Assembly: GCA_015065785.1 (NCBI GenBank)
Contig: SVPR01000002.1
Location: 62,001 to 126,000, forward strand
From: Oscillospiraceae bacterium
GTDB taxonomy: Bacteria; Bacillota; Clostridia; Oscillospirales; Acutalibacteraceae
Length of the DNA stretch: 64,000 bases
Reading direction: 5' to 3'
In this document: piece after piece, positions 28,592 through 40,831 of the stretch
Numbering within the stretch: position 1 is the first letter of the stretch
Layout: each line of letters opens with the position of its first letter
Translations under genes and position numbers: made by a program
Notes under the pieces: model-generated
Database searches by the model: none
Told to the model about the DNA's origin: nothing
Seen by the model: only the letters and a program-made list of their open reading frames with translations

Positions 28592-28617
28592 ACTTTATAT
28601 CTATTTTTTTATACAAT
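28589..28617 (+). promoter_or_regulatory. Promoter of the flavin reductase gene
   Basis: TTGACT (28589-28594), 17 bp, TACAAT (28612-28617), 36 bp before ATG 28653. The -35 box overlaps the end of the inverted repeat 28548-28591. Confidence 0.65.
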
Positions 28618-28652
28618 ATAAATGTATAAAATTTTTAAGGATGTGTGTTTTG

Positions 28653-30734
28653 ATGAATCAACAATATGATGCGTTGTTTACACCTTGGAAAATCGGTAAT
28701 GTTGAAATCAAAAACAGAATTGTTATGTGCCCAATGGGTGGTACATCACTTTTCGGTTGGTTTGAAATCAGCGGTTGCCATTTTGATAAGGAAGCGGCAA
28801 AACTCTTTATTGAAAGAGCTAACAACAATGTTGGTCTTATTATCCCTGGTATTGCACCACTTCGTGATACCATCAGAGGTAAATGGCTCTGGCAAAACCC
28901 AAAAATGTTTGAAGAGCTTAAAGAATTTATGGATGAAATCCATAAAACAGGTGCAAAGTTATTTATTCAGCTTACTGCTGGTATGGGTCGTTCATGGGCT
29001 ATTACAGACCTTATTGCACCACTTCACAAAAACAAAATTACCCGTGCACTTGTAAAACCAATTCTTGATACTTCTCACGAATTAGCTTCTCCTTCTCCAC
29101 AACCATCTCGTTGGGCTCACGACATCATCTGCCCTGAAATGACAGTTGAACAAATCCACGAAATTATTGAAGCTTATGCAAAAACTGCAAAGCTCTGTAT
29201 GGATGCAGGTGTTGACGGTGTTGAAGTTCACGCTGTTCACGAGGGTTACCTTTTAGACCAGTTCGCAATTGAATTCTTTAATAAGCGTACTGACGAATAC
29301 GGCGGAAGCTTTGAAAACCGTTTCCGTTTCGCAACAGAGGTTGTTAAAGCAATCAAAGGTGTTTGCGGTAACAATTTCCCTGTATCACTTCGTTATTCAG
29401 TCGAATCAAAAATGAAAGGCTTCTGCGAGGGTGCAATGCCTGATGAAGTAGAAGGTAAAGACTATAAAGAAGCAGGTCGTAATATGGCAGAATCTGAAAA
29501 GGCTGCTAAATATCTTCAGGATGCCGGTTACGATATGCTCAACGCTGACAATGGTACATACGACTCATGGTACTGGGCACATCCACCAATGTATATGCCT
29601 GAAAACTGTAACTTAGATGATGTTGCACACATTAAGGAATTTGTTGATATTCCTGTTGTTTGTGCAGGTAGAATGGACCCATCAGTTGCTGCTGATGCAA
29701 TTAAAGATGGCAAAATCGACGGTGTTGGTGTTGCTCGTCAATTCCTTGTTGACCCTGAATGGATTACAAAGCTTATCGAAGACAGAGTTGAAGATATTAA
29801 GCCATGTATCTGCTGTCACAGTGGTTGCTTCAACTTCTCATCATCAAAGGGTCACGCAAACACACAAGACCTTTTCGATACAATGGGACTTTCTCGTTGT
29901 GCTCTTAACCCAAAAACAATGCAATCCAAGAAATATAAAATTGAGCCTGCTAAGAAAAGCAAGAAAATTGCTGTTATCGGTGGCGGTATCGGTGGTATGG
30001 AAGCTGCTATTGTTCTTGCACAGCGTGGTCACACAGTTGACCTTTACGAAAAAACAGACAAATTAGGTGGCGTGTTTATCGCTGCGGCAGCTCCTACATA
30101 TAAAGAAAAAGACCGTGACCTTATTGCCTGGTATAATCGCGAAATCAAGAAATATGATGCTATTACAGTTCATATGAACAGTGAAGTTAAAGATATAGCT
30201 TCTCTTAATGCTGATGAAGTTATTGTTGCTACAGGTGCTACTGCAAAGAAAATCCCGATTAAGGGTGCAGACAAAGCAATTGAAGCAGTTGACTTCCTTT
30301 TAGGCGATATGTCAAAAGCTGGTGACAATGTTGTTGTTATCGGTGGTGGTCTTACAGGCTGCGAAATCGCACTTGAGCTCCACAGAACTTATGGCAAAAA
30401 TGTTGCTATTGTTGAAATGCAAGATGACCTTATCACAACTCCTGGTATTGCTCTTGCTAACACAAGCTTCCTTCGTGACTATTTCAAAGCAAAGAAGGTT
30501 CCTGTTTATCTTGAATCAAAAACAACTGAAATTACAGATAATAGCGTAACTATTATGACAAAAGACGGCAAGACAGAGACAATTCCTGCTGACAATGTAA
30601 TTCTTTCAGTTGGTTACAATTCTGCTCCTGTTGCAGAAAAGAGCAAGCATGTTTATGTTATCGGTGACGCATTCAAGGTTGGTAGCCTTAGAACAGTTAT
30701 CTGGCAAGCTTGGGATGTTGCTATGAAAATATAA
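28653..30734 (+). CDS. NADH:flavin oxidoreductase of the old-yellow-enzyme / 2,4-dienoyl-CoA reductase type
   Basis: 693 residues. An N-terminal FMN TIM barrel (to about 365; LTAGMGRSW, VHAVHEGYLLDQF, RTDEYGGS, VCAGRM) is followed by Cys residues CICCHSGC (about 384-391) plus RCALNP for a 4Fe-4S cluster, then an FAD domain (VIGGGIGGMEAA, about 438) and an NADH domain (VIGGGLTGCEIA, about 560). The layout is that of 2,4-dienoyl-CoA reductase, trimethylamine dehydrogenase and the clostridial BaiCD/BaiH bile-acid reductases. It should reduce an unsaturated C=C bond in the cytoplasm. Start ATG 28653 is preferred over 28641, which overlaps its ribosome site. Substrate unknown. Confidence 0.92.
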   Translation: MNQQYDALFTPWKIGNVEIKNRIVMCPMGGTSLFGWFEISGCHFDKEAAKLFIERANNNVGLIIPGIAPLRDTIRGKWLWQNPKMFEELKEFMDEIHKTGAKLFIQLTAGMGRSWAITDLIAPLHKNKITRALVKPILDTSHELASPSPQPSRWAHDIICPEMTVEQIHEIIEAYAKTAKLCMDAGVDGVEVHAVHEGYLLDQFAIEFFNKRTDEYGGSFENRFRFATEVVKAIKGVCGNNFPVSLRYSVESKMKGFCEGAMPDEVEGKDYKEAGRNMAESEKAAKYLQDAGYDMLNADNGTYDSWYWAHPPMYMPENCNLDDVAHIKEFVDIPVVCAGRMDPSVAADAIKDGKIDGVGVARQFLVDPEWITKLIEDRVEDIKPCICCHSGCFNFSSSKGHANTQDLFDTMGLSRCALNPKTMQSKKYKIEPAKKSKKIAVIGGGIGGMEAAIVLAQRGHTVDLYEKTDKLGGVFIAAAAPTYKEKDRDLIAWYNREIKKYDAITVHMNSEVKDIASLNADEVIVATGATAKKIPIKGADKAIEAVDFLLGDMSKAGDNVVVIGGGLTGCEIALELHRTYGKNVAIVEMQDDLITTPGIALANTSFLRDYFKAKKVPVYLESKTTEITDNSVTIMTKDGKTETIPADNVILSVGYNSAPVAEKSKHVYVIGDAFKVGSLRTVIWQAWDVAMKI

Positions 30735-30746
30735 TTTGCTATATTT

Positions 30747-30922
30747 TCAAATGCTGAATGCAGAGTGCAGAATGCAGAATTTCGGGACCTGCGGTCGGCA
30801 TTATAATTAAATATCTATATAAATGAAATAATCCTATCATTTTTAGTTGATGTTAAAACCAACTTTGAATGATAGGATGTTTTAATTTAGTATTGAAATT
30901 CTGCATTCTGCACTCTGCATTT
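30747..30922. repeat. Composite palindromic repeat, copy F
   Basis: AATGCTG/AATGCAG/AGTGCAG array (30750-30777), AATTTCGG, small hairpin GACC-TGC-GGTC, ATTATAATTA, core hairpin 30831-30878 (arm ATCCTATCATT, partner AATGATAGGAT), then ATTCTGC/ACTCTGC array (30895-30920). It lies between convergent genes. Confidence 0.85.
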
Positions 30923-30926
30923 GAAT

Positions 30927-32096
30927 TTACAATTCATTAACGAACTCCTCAATCCTCTTAAGTGCCTTAATAATATGCTCAACAGAATAGCAGTAAGATG
31001 CTCTTATGAAGCCTTCGCCACCCTGGCCGAATGCAGTGCCGGGTACTACGGCAACCTTTTTTTCTCTTAAAAGCCTTTCGCAGAATTCTTCACTTGTAAG
31101 ACCTGTGCTTTTAATGCAGGGGAATGAGTAAAAGGCACCTTTTGGTTCACGACAGGTAAGGCCGATTTTGTTAAAGCCGTTAACAATAAGCTTTCTTCTT
31201 CTGTCATATTCCTCGTGCATGTTTTCTACTTCTTCATCACAACTTCTTAGTGCTTCAATAGCAGCGTACTGCGAAGTAGTCGGAGCACACATAATGTTAT
31301 ATTGGTGAATTTTTGTTATCTGGTCTAAAATCTCCTTAGGACCGCAACAATAACCCAAACGCCAACCTGTCATAGAAAATGCTTTTGAAAAGCCATTTAT
31401 TGTAATTGTTCTGTCATAGAAGCAATCTAATGAAGCAGGTGGGGTGTGTGGTGCTTCACCATAAGTGAGTTCAGAATAAATTTCGTCTGAAATTACAACT
31501 ATATTTGTATCTTTAATAACTTCATAAAGTGCCAGTAAATCTTCCTTTTCCATTACTGCACCGGTCGGGTTGCAAGGGTAGGGGAGAATTAACGCCTTTG
31601 TTTTATCTGAAATAGCGTTTTTAAGCTCTTCTGCAGTAACCTTAAAGTCATTCTCTGCCTTGGTTTCAATAATTACAGGAACGCCACCTGCAAGGAGGGT
31701 AATAGGCTCGTAGCAAACATAGCTTGGCTGTGGAATTATAACCTCATCACCGTAATTAACAATTGCTCTTATAGCACCGTCTATTGCTTCACTACCGCCG
31801 ACAGTAACAAGAATTTCATTGTCGGGGTTGTATTTAAGATTATATTTTCTTTCTAAATAGCGTGAAATTTCAAGACGGAGAGCACCTAAGCCTTTGTTGG
31901 CACTGTATTTTGTTTTGCCTCGTTCAAGTGAGTTGATGCCTGCTTTTCTTATTTTCCAGGGTGTCTGAAAGTCGGGTTCACCAACACCTAAGGATATAAC
32001 ATCTTCCATTGTTTCGGCAATATCAAAAAACTTTCTTATGCCTGAAGGCTTAATTTCAGTTACGGTTGTGTTTAAAATTTTACCGTAATCTATCAT
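30927..32096 (-). CDS. Class I/II PLP-dependent aminotransferase
   Basis: 389 residues. The fold-type I signature is clear: GVGEPDFQTP near the N-terminus, PYPCNPTGAV, SDEIYSELTY and the PLP lysine in NGFSKAFSMTGWRLGY (about residue 233), with FIRASYC near the end. Its length and motifs match the AspC/PatA subgroup that acts on aromatic or aspartate-type amino acids. Its ATG overlaps the stop of the Lrp-family gene (ATGA), so the regulator and enzyme are translated together, a common arrangement when the regulator senses the amino acid. The exact substrate is not determined. Confidence 0.93.
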   Translation of the reverse strand: MIDYGKILNTTVTEIKPSGIRKFFDIAETMEDVISLGVGEPDFQTPWKIRKAGINSLERGKTKYSANKGLGALRLEISRYLERKYNLKYNPDNEILVTVGGSEAIDGAIRAIVNYGDEVIIPQPSYVCYEPITLLAGGVPVIIETKAENDFKVTAEELKNAISDKTKALILPYPCNPTGAVMEKEDLLALYEVIKDTNIVVISDEIYSELTYGEAPHTPPASLDCFYDRTITINGFSKAFSMTGWRLGYCCGPKEILDQITKIHQYNIMCAPTTSQYAAIEALRSCDEEVENMHEEYDRRRKLIVNGFNKIGLTCREPKGAFYSFPCIKSTGLTSEEFCERLLREKKVAVVPGTAFGQGGEGFIRASYCYSVEHIIKALKRIEEFVNEL

Positions 32097-32575
32097 AATA
32101 AAAATTGCCCCCTGTCATCGTGCTCCATATCGCACAAATGAACATCCATTTCTTTATATCTTCTCATAACAAAGTGAGTTGTTGTAGATGTAACAGAGTC
32201 AATGGTTGCAAGTTCTCTCGCAACAAAACGAGCAACATCCTGAAGAGTTTTGCCTTTAACAACAACATTAAGGTCATAAGAGCCTGACATTAAGTAAACT
32301 GACTCAACCTCGTGGTAAGACATAACCTTTTCAGCAACCTCTTCAAAGCCTAAATCTGCTTTAGGCACAACATTTAATTCAACAATCGCTGAAACATAAG
32401 CGTCATCGAGTCTGTCCCAGTCAATAACTGCCTTGTAGCCTCTGATGTAACCATCTTTTTCTAATTCTTCAATTGTAGCTGCTACTGTTTTTTCGTCACT
32501 GCCTAACATAACTGCTAATTCTTCGTTGGTATATCTTGCGTTTCGGCATAAAAGCTTTAAAAGTTCCGATTTCAC
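32093..32575 (-). CDS. Lrp/AsnC-family transcriptional regulator
   Basis: 160 residues from GTG 32575 with AGGAGG 7 bp upstream. Residues 1-55 form the winged helix (NEELAVMLGSDEKTVAATIEEL) and about 65-145 the RAM ligand-binding domain (YLMSGSYDLNVVV). Lrp-family proteins form octamers and respond to amino acids. It heads an operon with the aminotransferase and is divergent to the beta-galactosidase gene. Autoregulation is likely but no operator is evident. Confidence 0.92.
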   Translation of the reverse strand: MKSELLKLLCRNARYTNEELAVMLGSDEKTVAATIEELEKDGYIRGYKAVIDWDRLDDAYVSAIVELNVVPKADLGFEEVAEKVMSYHEVESVYLMSGSYDLNVVVKGKTLQDVARFVARELATIDSVTSTTTHFVMRRYKEMDVHLCDMEHDDRGQFLL

Positions 32576-32663
32576 AAAAAGTCCTCCTGATATTATAATA
32601 TAAATAAAATTATAAAACTGTGATATATAATACTAAATTCGCTTGGTTTTGTCAATTATCGGC

Positions 32664-32692
32664 TTTACAAAGTTTATGATAAATGTTAAAAT
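32664..32692 (+). promoter_or_regulatory. Promoter of the GH2 gene
   Basis: TTTACA (32664-32669), 17 bp, TAAAAT (32687-32692), then AGGAGG 8 bp before the ATG at 32724. Confidence 0.65.
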
Positions 32693-32702
32693 AGTTTCAT
32701 AA

Positions 32703-35736
<3,034 letters not shown>

Positions 35737-35738
<2 letters not shown>

Positions 35739-36058
35739 GTGCTGAGTGCAGAGTGCTGAATCGAAATTAAAAATGAAAAATGAAAAATGAAAAATTAAAA
35801 ATTTCGGAAGTCCTACGGACTTGATTATAATTAAATGTTTATAAAAAAGACTACATTCTTTCATTTAAAGTTTAGATTTAAATGGAAGAATGTAGTTTAT
35901 TTTTAAAGAATATTGAATAAATAAATGAAACGATAAGTTAACTATTATAACTAATTATTACAATGCCGACCGCAGGTCCCACAATTCAGCATTCAGCACT
36001 CAGCATTCAGCATTTTCGCGAAGCGAACTGTTTCCTGTTTCCTGCTTTCTGATCCCTG
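35737..36058. repeat. Composite palindromic repeat, copy G
   Basis: AGTGCTG/AGTGCAG array, then AAAAATG/AAAAATT array (35763-35800), AATTTCGG, small hairpin AAGTCC-TAC-GGACTT, ATTATAATTA, core hairpin 35851-35895 (16-bp arms CTACATTCTTTCATTT and AAATGGAAGAATGTAG with one G-T pair), then GACC-GCA-GGTC, AATTCAGC/ACTCAGC array (35974-36010), TTCGC-GAA-GCGAA and CTGTTTC/CTGCTTT array to 36058. The core arm differs from copy A at four pairs, three of them changed on both sides. Confidence 0.86.
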
Positions 36059-36060
36059 AA

Positions 36061-38319
36061 TCACGGCAAAATGAATGTTTGTGCTGCGTTTCTCTCGGGG
36101 TAGTGGACAATTAAAATTTTACCACCCTCACCGGAGAAATATTTAATGTGAGAATTTTTAATGTAATCTTTATACTCTTCGTCAGTCAGCTCTTTTGCTT
36201 CAGGTAAATAAGCATTAGCCAAGGCCTCGGTTTTTTCAAAGTAAAAGTAATCTGAAGCAGTTGTTTCAGAGGTGAACATCATTCTGTGGTTCATAGGGTA
36301 ACCCGAATTGTTATAAGTGCCACCGATTTGCTTTATATAATCATTGCACCATTCACCTAATTCATTCACATCAATTACATAAGCCATTTCAGGTTTTATG
36401 TTGTTTTCAAAGTACTTGAATAAATCGTGTGATTTTAAGAACCCTACTGTATTTGTCATTTCTTTGGTAATCTGGAAAGATACAGATCCAAATGTAGAAA
36501 TATTATGCTCAGGACCTTCAATTACATCTTTATCGAATACCAACAAGCCATAGCTTTCTGTCGGCTTAAACCATTCATAGTGTGCAAGTGAAGAAATATC
36601 TTTGAAAAGCATTTCCTTTAATTCTTTGAATTCTTCATCGCTTAATTGCTTTCTTATTGATGTAAAGGCACCGTCTTTAGAGTGAATATAAAGTGCACCG
36701 GTGGTTTCTGTTAATTGACTTCCCCAGGATGTGTAATTGAATTCATCGCTCTTTGTTGAACTATCGTTAAGTAATATTGTTTTATACATATCTTTGATTT
36801 CTTTTGTGTTCCAGAGCTTTAGAATTTCTTCTGCACTGTCTTTACTTATATATTGGTAAGTTCTTTCAAATGTTGAGCCGTCCTTTAATGTGTATAAAAG
36901 CTTTAATCCCTCTGTTGTTTCGCGCTCTTTCTGGCTTATGATTGTTGAATGAATGTCAAGAATCAGCTCAAAATCTTCTTTGTTCTCAAATGTTATATCC
37001 TCTCGTAAAACCGAGGTGTGTACATCATAAAAATCGCTCGCGCCTACATATTCATTATTGTTTTCAACTAAATCATAAGGTATGTTTATTTCTATTGTTT
37101 CTATATCTTCTGCTTTTGGTAATTTTTTTTCATAACCAAAACCACCTGAAAGCGACAGAATAGAGGTTAAAATAAGCACACCGGTTATTGCAAGAACAGG
37201 CTTCAGTTTTTCTTTTAAATTAACTATTTTTGTAGTTGTAATTACATTTAATATAATTGAAAGAACTAAAGCCACAGCAAAGAAAACTGCAACTATAAGA
37301 AGCGTTTCTTTGAGAGTTAAGCCTTCAAATGTGCCGCTGAGTCTGTTGCGCATTCTTATATCAACAAAGAAATTATTTCTGTTAATTGCGTAGAAAAACT
37401 CTTCGGTTATAACACTACTTAAAACAACAGGTAAAGAAAAACTTGTTACAAAAGTGATGAGCTTGTTTTTGTTAACCAGACCACAATCTTCAAATTTATA
37501 ATTCTTTTTAAAATAACCTTTAATTAAAAGTAAACCTGCAATTGATAAAGAAATCCATATTAGAGAGTGAGCAAAACTGTTGCCGGCTGGTTTAAATGGT
37601 GCAGAAAAATAAGTGAAACTATTAAAATTAAACTCTCTTATTGGATCTATAAGTGTAAGATTTTCAAGATTGGTAAAATCGTTAAGTGCATAACCCCGTA
37701 AAAATGCCATTGCAGAAAAATTAATTATGCACATTACTGAATAAGGCAATACAACTAAAGCGATACCGCCCAAAAGTGCCTCTGTTTTTCTGCTTGTAGC
37801 AATTGGAGCTATTGTACCACACATAAAGCCCCAGAAAAGATTAACTAAGCTTATAAGTGTGTTAGCAATAAAAGGTGCTAAATAATCACTTGGAAGTGTG
37901 CTGTATTTAAAATTTATTGCTAATGCACAAATTTTAATTAAGATTATAACTAAAGAAAGTATGGCTAAAGGCAAAAATGCCTTTTCGTTAAAAATTCTTG
38001 TTCGCTTTTTTGGCTGCAAAAGAACTGCTCTGGCGTGATTTTTGTTAAGTAAAAATGAAAACCCCAAAAATGCAATTAAAAATCCACCTGCAAGTGCTAT
38101 AGCAAAATCCCAATCCAAGTAGCTCAGAAAAAGATTTGGTTCGTGTGCACCTTTTACAAATGCCACTAAATTTGAACCTGCTTTAAAATAGAATTCCCCT
38201 AAAACACTCGTGGCGTATGCAAATGCAAAAATACATATAAAAGCAATTGTCGGAAGAATTGAAACGCTTAAATTGGCAATATCAATTTCCTTTTTTAGTA
38301 TGCTTTCTTTATTTTTCAT
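36061..38319 (-). CDS. Large ABC-2-type permease-like membrane protein with extracytoplasmic domain
   Basis: 752 residues. About six membrane segments in residues 20-285, a further one or two near 320-385, then a long soluble region (about 395-752) that should face outward. The hydrophobic part suggests an ABC-2 exporter permease, but the sequence matches no permease family I can name. It is the last gene of the GntR-ABC operon and is similar in plan to the upstream 816-residue protein (both contain GGFGYE/GGLGYE-type segments after the membrane region and an EWFKPT motif), so the two look like paralogues forming a heterodimer. Confidence 0.75.
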   Translation of the reverse strand: MKNKESILKKEIDIANLSVSILPTIAFICIFAFAYATSVLGEFYFKAGSNLVAFVKGAHEPNLFLSYLDWDFAIALAGGFLIAFLGFSFLLNKNHARAVLLQPKKRTRIFNEKAFLPLAILSLVIILIKICALAINFKYSTLPSDYLAPFIANTLISLVNLFWGFMCGTIAPIATSRKTEALLGGIALVVLPYSVMCIINFSAMAFLRGYALNDFTNLENLTLIDPIREFNFNSFTYFSAPFKPAGNSFAHSLIWISLSIAGLLLIKGYFKKNYKFEDCGLVNKNKLITFVTSFSLPVVLSSVITEEFFYAINRNNFFVDIRMRNRLSGTFEGLTLKETLLIVAVFFAVALVLSIILNVITTTKIVNLKEKLKPVLAITGVLILTSILSLSGGFGYEKKLPKAEDIETIEINIPYDLVENNNEYVGASDFYDVHTSVLREDITFENKEDFELILDIHSTIISQKERETTEGLKLLYTLKDGSTFERTYQYISKDSAEEILKLWNTKEIKDMYKTILLNDSSTKSDEFNYTSWGSQLTETTGALYIHSKDGAFTSIRKQLSDEEFKELKEMLFKDISSLAHYEWFKPTESYGLLVFDKDVIEGPEHNISTFGSVSFQITKEMTNTVGFLKSHDLFKYFENNIKPEMAYVIDVNELGEWCNDYIKQIGGTYNNSGYPMNHRMMFTSETTASDYFYFEKTEALANAYLPEAKELTDEEYKDYIKNSHIKYFSGEGGKILIVHYPERNAAQTFILP

Positions 38320-38336
38320 ATTAAAACCCCCATTTT

Positions 38337-38364
38337 ATACTACGGGAGAAAACCCCCGTAGTAT
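38337..38364 (-). promoter_or_regulatory. Hairpin between the two permease-like genes
   Basis: ATACTACGGG pairs with CCCGTAGTAT around an 8-base loop. No T-run follows on the coding strand, so it looks like an mRNA processing or stability element rather than a terminator. Confidence 0.55.
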
Positions 38365-38380
38365 TTAGTTTCAAGTGTAA

Positions 38381-40831
38381 TTATGCCGGAATATAGTACG
38401 CGTTGTCTATTCCGTCCCGATAATCCACAAATAAAATCTTACCCTTTAATTCTTCATCGTAATATTTTATGTGCGCTTTTGTTAAAAGAGTGTACATTTC
38501 TTTTGAGTTCTTAATTTCTTTTACAGGTGCATCAGAATAATCCAAATCATCGACAACTGAACCATAATAATCCTCTAATTCTGAATAATAACCATCACCG
38601 AAGTAATTTTTTACAGGATTACTACCACCCTCTTCACCGAAAAACAAAACATCATTTTCTAAATCAATATCCGGAACGAAATATGCTGATGGTTCATATA
38701 TACCAAAATGCAATTCATTTCCAATTGCCCATTCACACTTCCACTCAAAATATTCTTTTGCATCCGCAATAAATACACGCTCAATTTCTGCCTTGTTATC
38801 AGTTAAATACTGATATAAACCGAGTGATTTTAACACAGCAACTGTGTTTTTCATTTCTGCAGTAACAGGAATTGTAACTTGTTCATTTAACCCTGAAAAA
38901 CCACCCCAGGCCGTAAGTTCATCCGTCGCATTTTCATTGACCGGTGGTGCTTCATTCTCAATTGTTATTTCTGCTGTATCGCTTTCATATAACACTTCGT
39001 CTTCCTCATACAAATAATCACCATAATAATCAACATAATACTCATCGTTATACATTAAAACAACAGCACCATAGGTTTTTGTTGGTTTGAACCATTCAAT
39101 TGCGGTAAGTTCACAGTAATCTTTATAGATTGCTTCTTTAATAAGTGTGAATTCAGCTTTAGTTATTTTATTTTTTATTTTGGTTTCAGTATTTTGTTTT
39201 GATGCTATATATATTTCATTCTGGTCATAATTAAACACAGAATATGCTTCTTCATAAGGTCCCCAGTAGTCGCCGTAATAATCATCACTGTTATAATAAC
39301 TGTCTTCTTCATAAAGATAAAAATTAGTCGGTTTATTATTAAGTAAATAGTCTTCAATATCTTTTTTTGTTGCATCTGTTTTCCAGAGCATAAGAAGTTT
39401 TGCGGTTGTTTCTTCACTTAAATCATAATAATTACGACAAATTGTACTACCATCTTTGAGAACATAAGTAATACAAATACTCTCGGCAGTATCCATATCA
39501 CGATTTTCTAATGTTGTTTCGTGAATTCCTTTTATAACCTTAAAATCTTTTTCAGTAGTAAAAGTCGTAGCTTGTTCAGGGAAGCCTGAATATAAATCAG
39601 GAGAAGTCATTGTATTGAACATATCGCTACCATAAAATGTTGTAGATATTTCAATCGATTTAATATCATTTGTGTCAGGCATTCTGCTTTCGTACCCTAA
39701 ACCACCGGTAAAAGCAAAAACTAATATCAATGCAACTACTGAAAGTGGTGATAAAACTGCGATAAGTTTATTTTTATTTAACCTGAAACTTGTTTCAATA
39801 AGACAAATTGTAAGGAAAGCAAAAACAACAGTTAAAACGCATAACAAAATCAGATATATAATACTTGAAAGTTCAACATCCTGATATTCAAATTCAGTAG
39901 CGATAATATTTAAAACTATTTGTGCAACAGTCAATGCCATAGCAGCGCCGATTATAGCAAGCATTGGTTTATTTGCTGACTTCATTTCTATTTTTTCAGC
40001 TTTGTAACCTTTGATAAAATATCGTTTAGTGAAAACTAAAGTCAATATTAACGCTACAATCCAGAATGCACTTACTATCAATTTTTCAATACCGAAAGCT
40101 CTGATTTCTTCAAAATAATCTGAAATTGAAAGTTCTCGTGCAGGGTTAAGAATAAATACAAAATCGCTATAATACTTTACTGAATAAAATATGGAATCAT
40201 ATCCGTAAAGATACATATCGAGTAATGAGTCAACCAGTTTATAAACTATCGGCATAACCCCTATTAATGAAACGCCGCCAAAAACTACTTCTAACTTTTT
40301 GCCACAAGCAACTGAACTTACACAAAAAGCGGTAAAACCTAAAAGAACATATTTTAAACAAACTACGATATCTGTTATACCCTGTAAAATCAAATCACTG
40401 TTTACACCGTATATTTTAGTATTACAGTATATCATAACCGCTTTAACCATAATAACTACTACGGCTAAACCACAAATTGGTAAAATCACCTTCTGGTTAA
40501 AAAGTTTACTGCGTTTTACAGGTAAAGCGAGCATTGTTATACCCTGTTGCTTACTTGTTAAAAATTGGAATGAAGCAGCACCTAAAAGCGCTGAAATAAA
40601 TACTATAAACGAATACTCCATAGAAAAGCAATTACTGAAAGAATAGCCATACTTTCTTGTATTATACACATCGTAATTGTATTTCAGTTCATCTAATGTA
40701 TCAAAACCTACAACTGTTAAAAAGAGGGCGAAGGCAGATATAATTAACATTAAGTATATTCTTCCGTTGCCATTCATAAAGCTGGCTAAATCGAAATTTT
40801 TATTTTTTGAAGATAGATTTGATTTTTTCAT
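38381..40831 (-). CDS. Large ABC-2-type permease-like membrane protein with extracytoplasmic domain
   Basis: 816 residues from ATG 40831, which has GGAGG 12 bp upstream; the longer TTG reading at 40858 is less likely. The N-terminal half has about seven hydrophobic segments (35-55, 80-100, 125-180, 245-270, 300-385); the second half (about 395-816) is soluble, very acidic, and has Tyr/Asp-rich stretches such as YDYGDYWGPY-like runs. It shares EWFKPTKTYGAVVL and ELKGKILFVDYRDG-type blocks with its neighbour. The gene overlaps the end of the ATPase gene by 32 bp. Likely one half of an exporter with a sensing or capture domain outside. Confidence 0.75.
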   Translation of the reverse strand: MKKSNLSSKNKNFDLASFMNGNGRIYLMLIISAFALFLTVVGFDTLDELKYNYDVYNTRKYGYSFSNCFSMEYSFIVFISALLGAASFQFLTSKQQGITMLALPVKRSKLFNQKVILPICGLAVVVIMVKAVMIYCNTKIYGVNSDLILQGITDIVVCLKYVLLGFTAFCVSSVACGKKLEVVFGGVSLIGVMPIVYKLVDSLLDMYLYGYDSIFYSVKYYSDFVFILNPARELSISDYFEEIRAFGIEKLIVSAFWIVALILTLVFTKRYFIKGYKAEKIEMKSANKPMLAIIGAAMALTVAQIVLNIIATEFEYQDVELSSIIYLILLCVLTVVFAFLTICLIETSFRLNKNKLIAVLSPLSVVALILVFAFTGGLGYESRMPDTNDIKSIEISTTFYGSDMFNTMTSPDLYSGFPEQATTFTTEKDFKVIKGIHETTLENRDMDTAESICITYVLKDGSTICRNYYDLSEETTAKLLMLWKTDATKKDIEDYLLNNKPTNFYLYEEDSYYNSDDYYGDYWGPYEEAYSVFNYDQNEIYIASKQNTETKIKNKITKAEFTLIKEAIYKDYCELTAIEWFKPTKTYGAVVLMYNDEYYVDYYGDYLYEEDEVLYESDTAEITIENEAPPVNENATDELTAWGGFSGLNEQVTIPVTAEMKNTVAVLKSLGLYQYLTDNKAEIERVFIADAKEYFEWKCEWAIGNELHFGIYEPSAYFVPDIDLENDVLFFGEEGGSNPVKNYFGDGYYSELEDYYGSVVDDLDYSDAPVKEIKNSKEMYTLLTKAHIKYYDEELKGKILFVDYRDGIDNAYYIPA

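Noticed and set aside
28653..30734. Naming the reductase baiCD or baiH
   Set aside because: No other bile-acid genes are close and the domain order is shared by several families.
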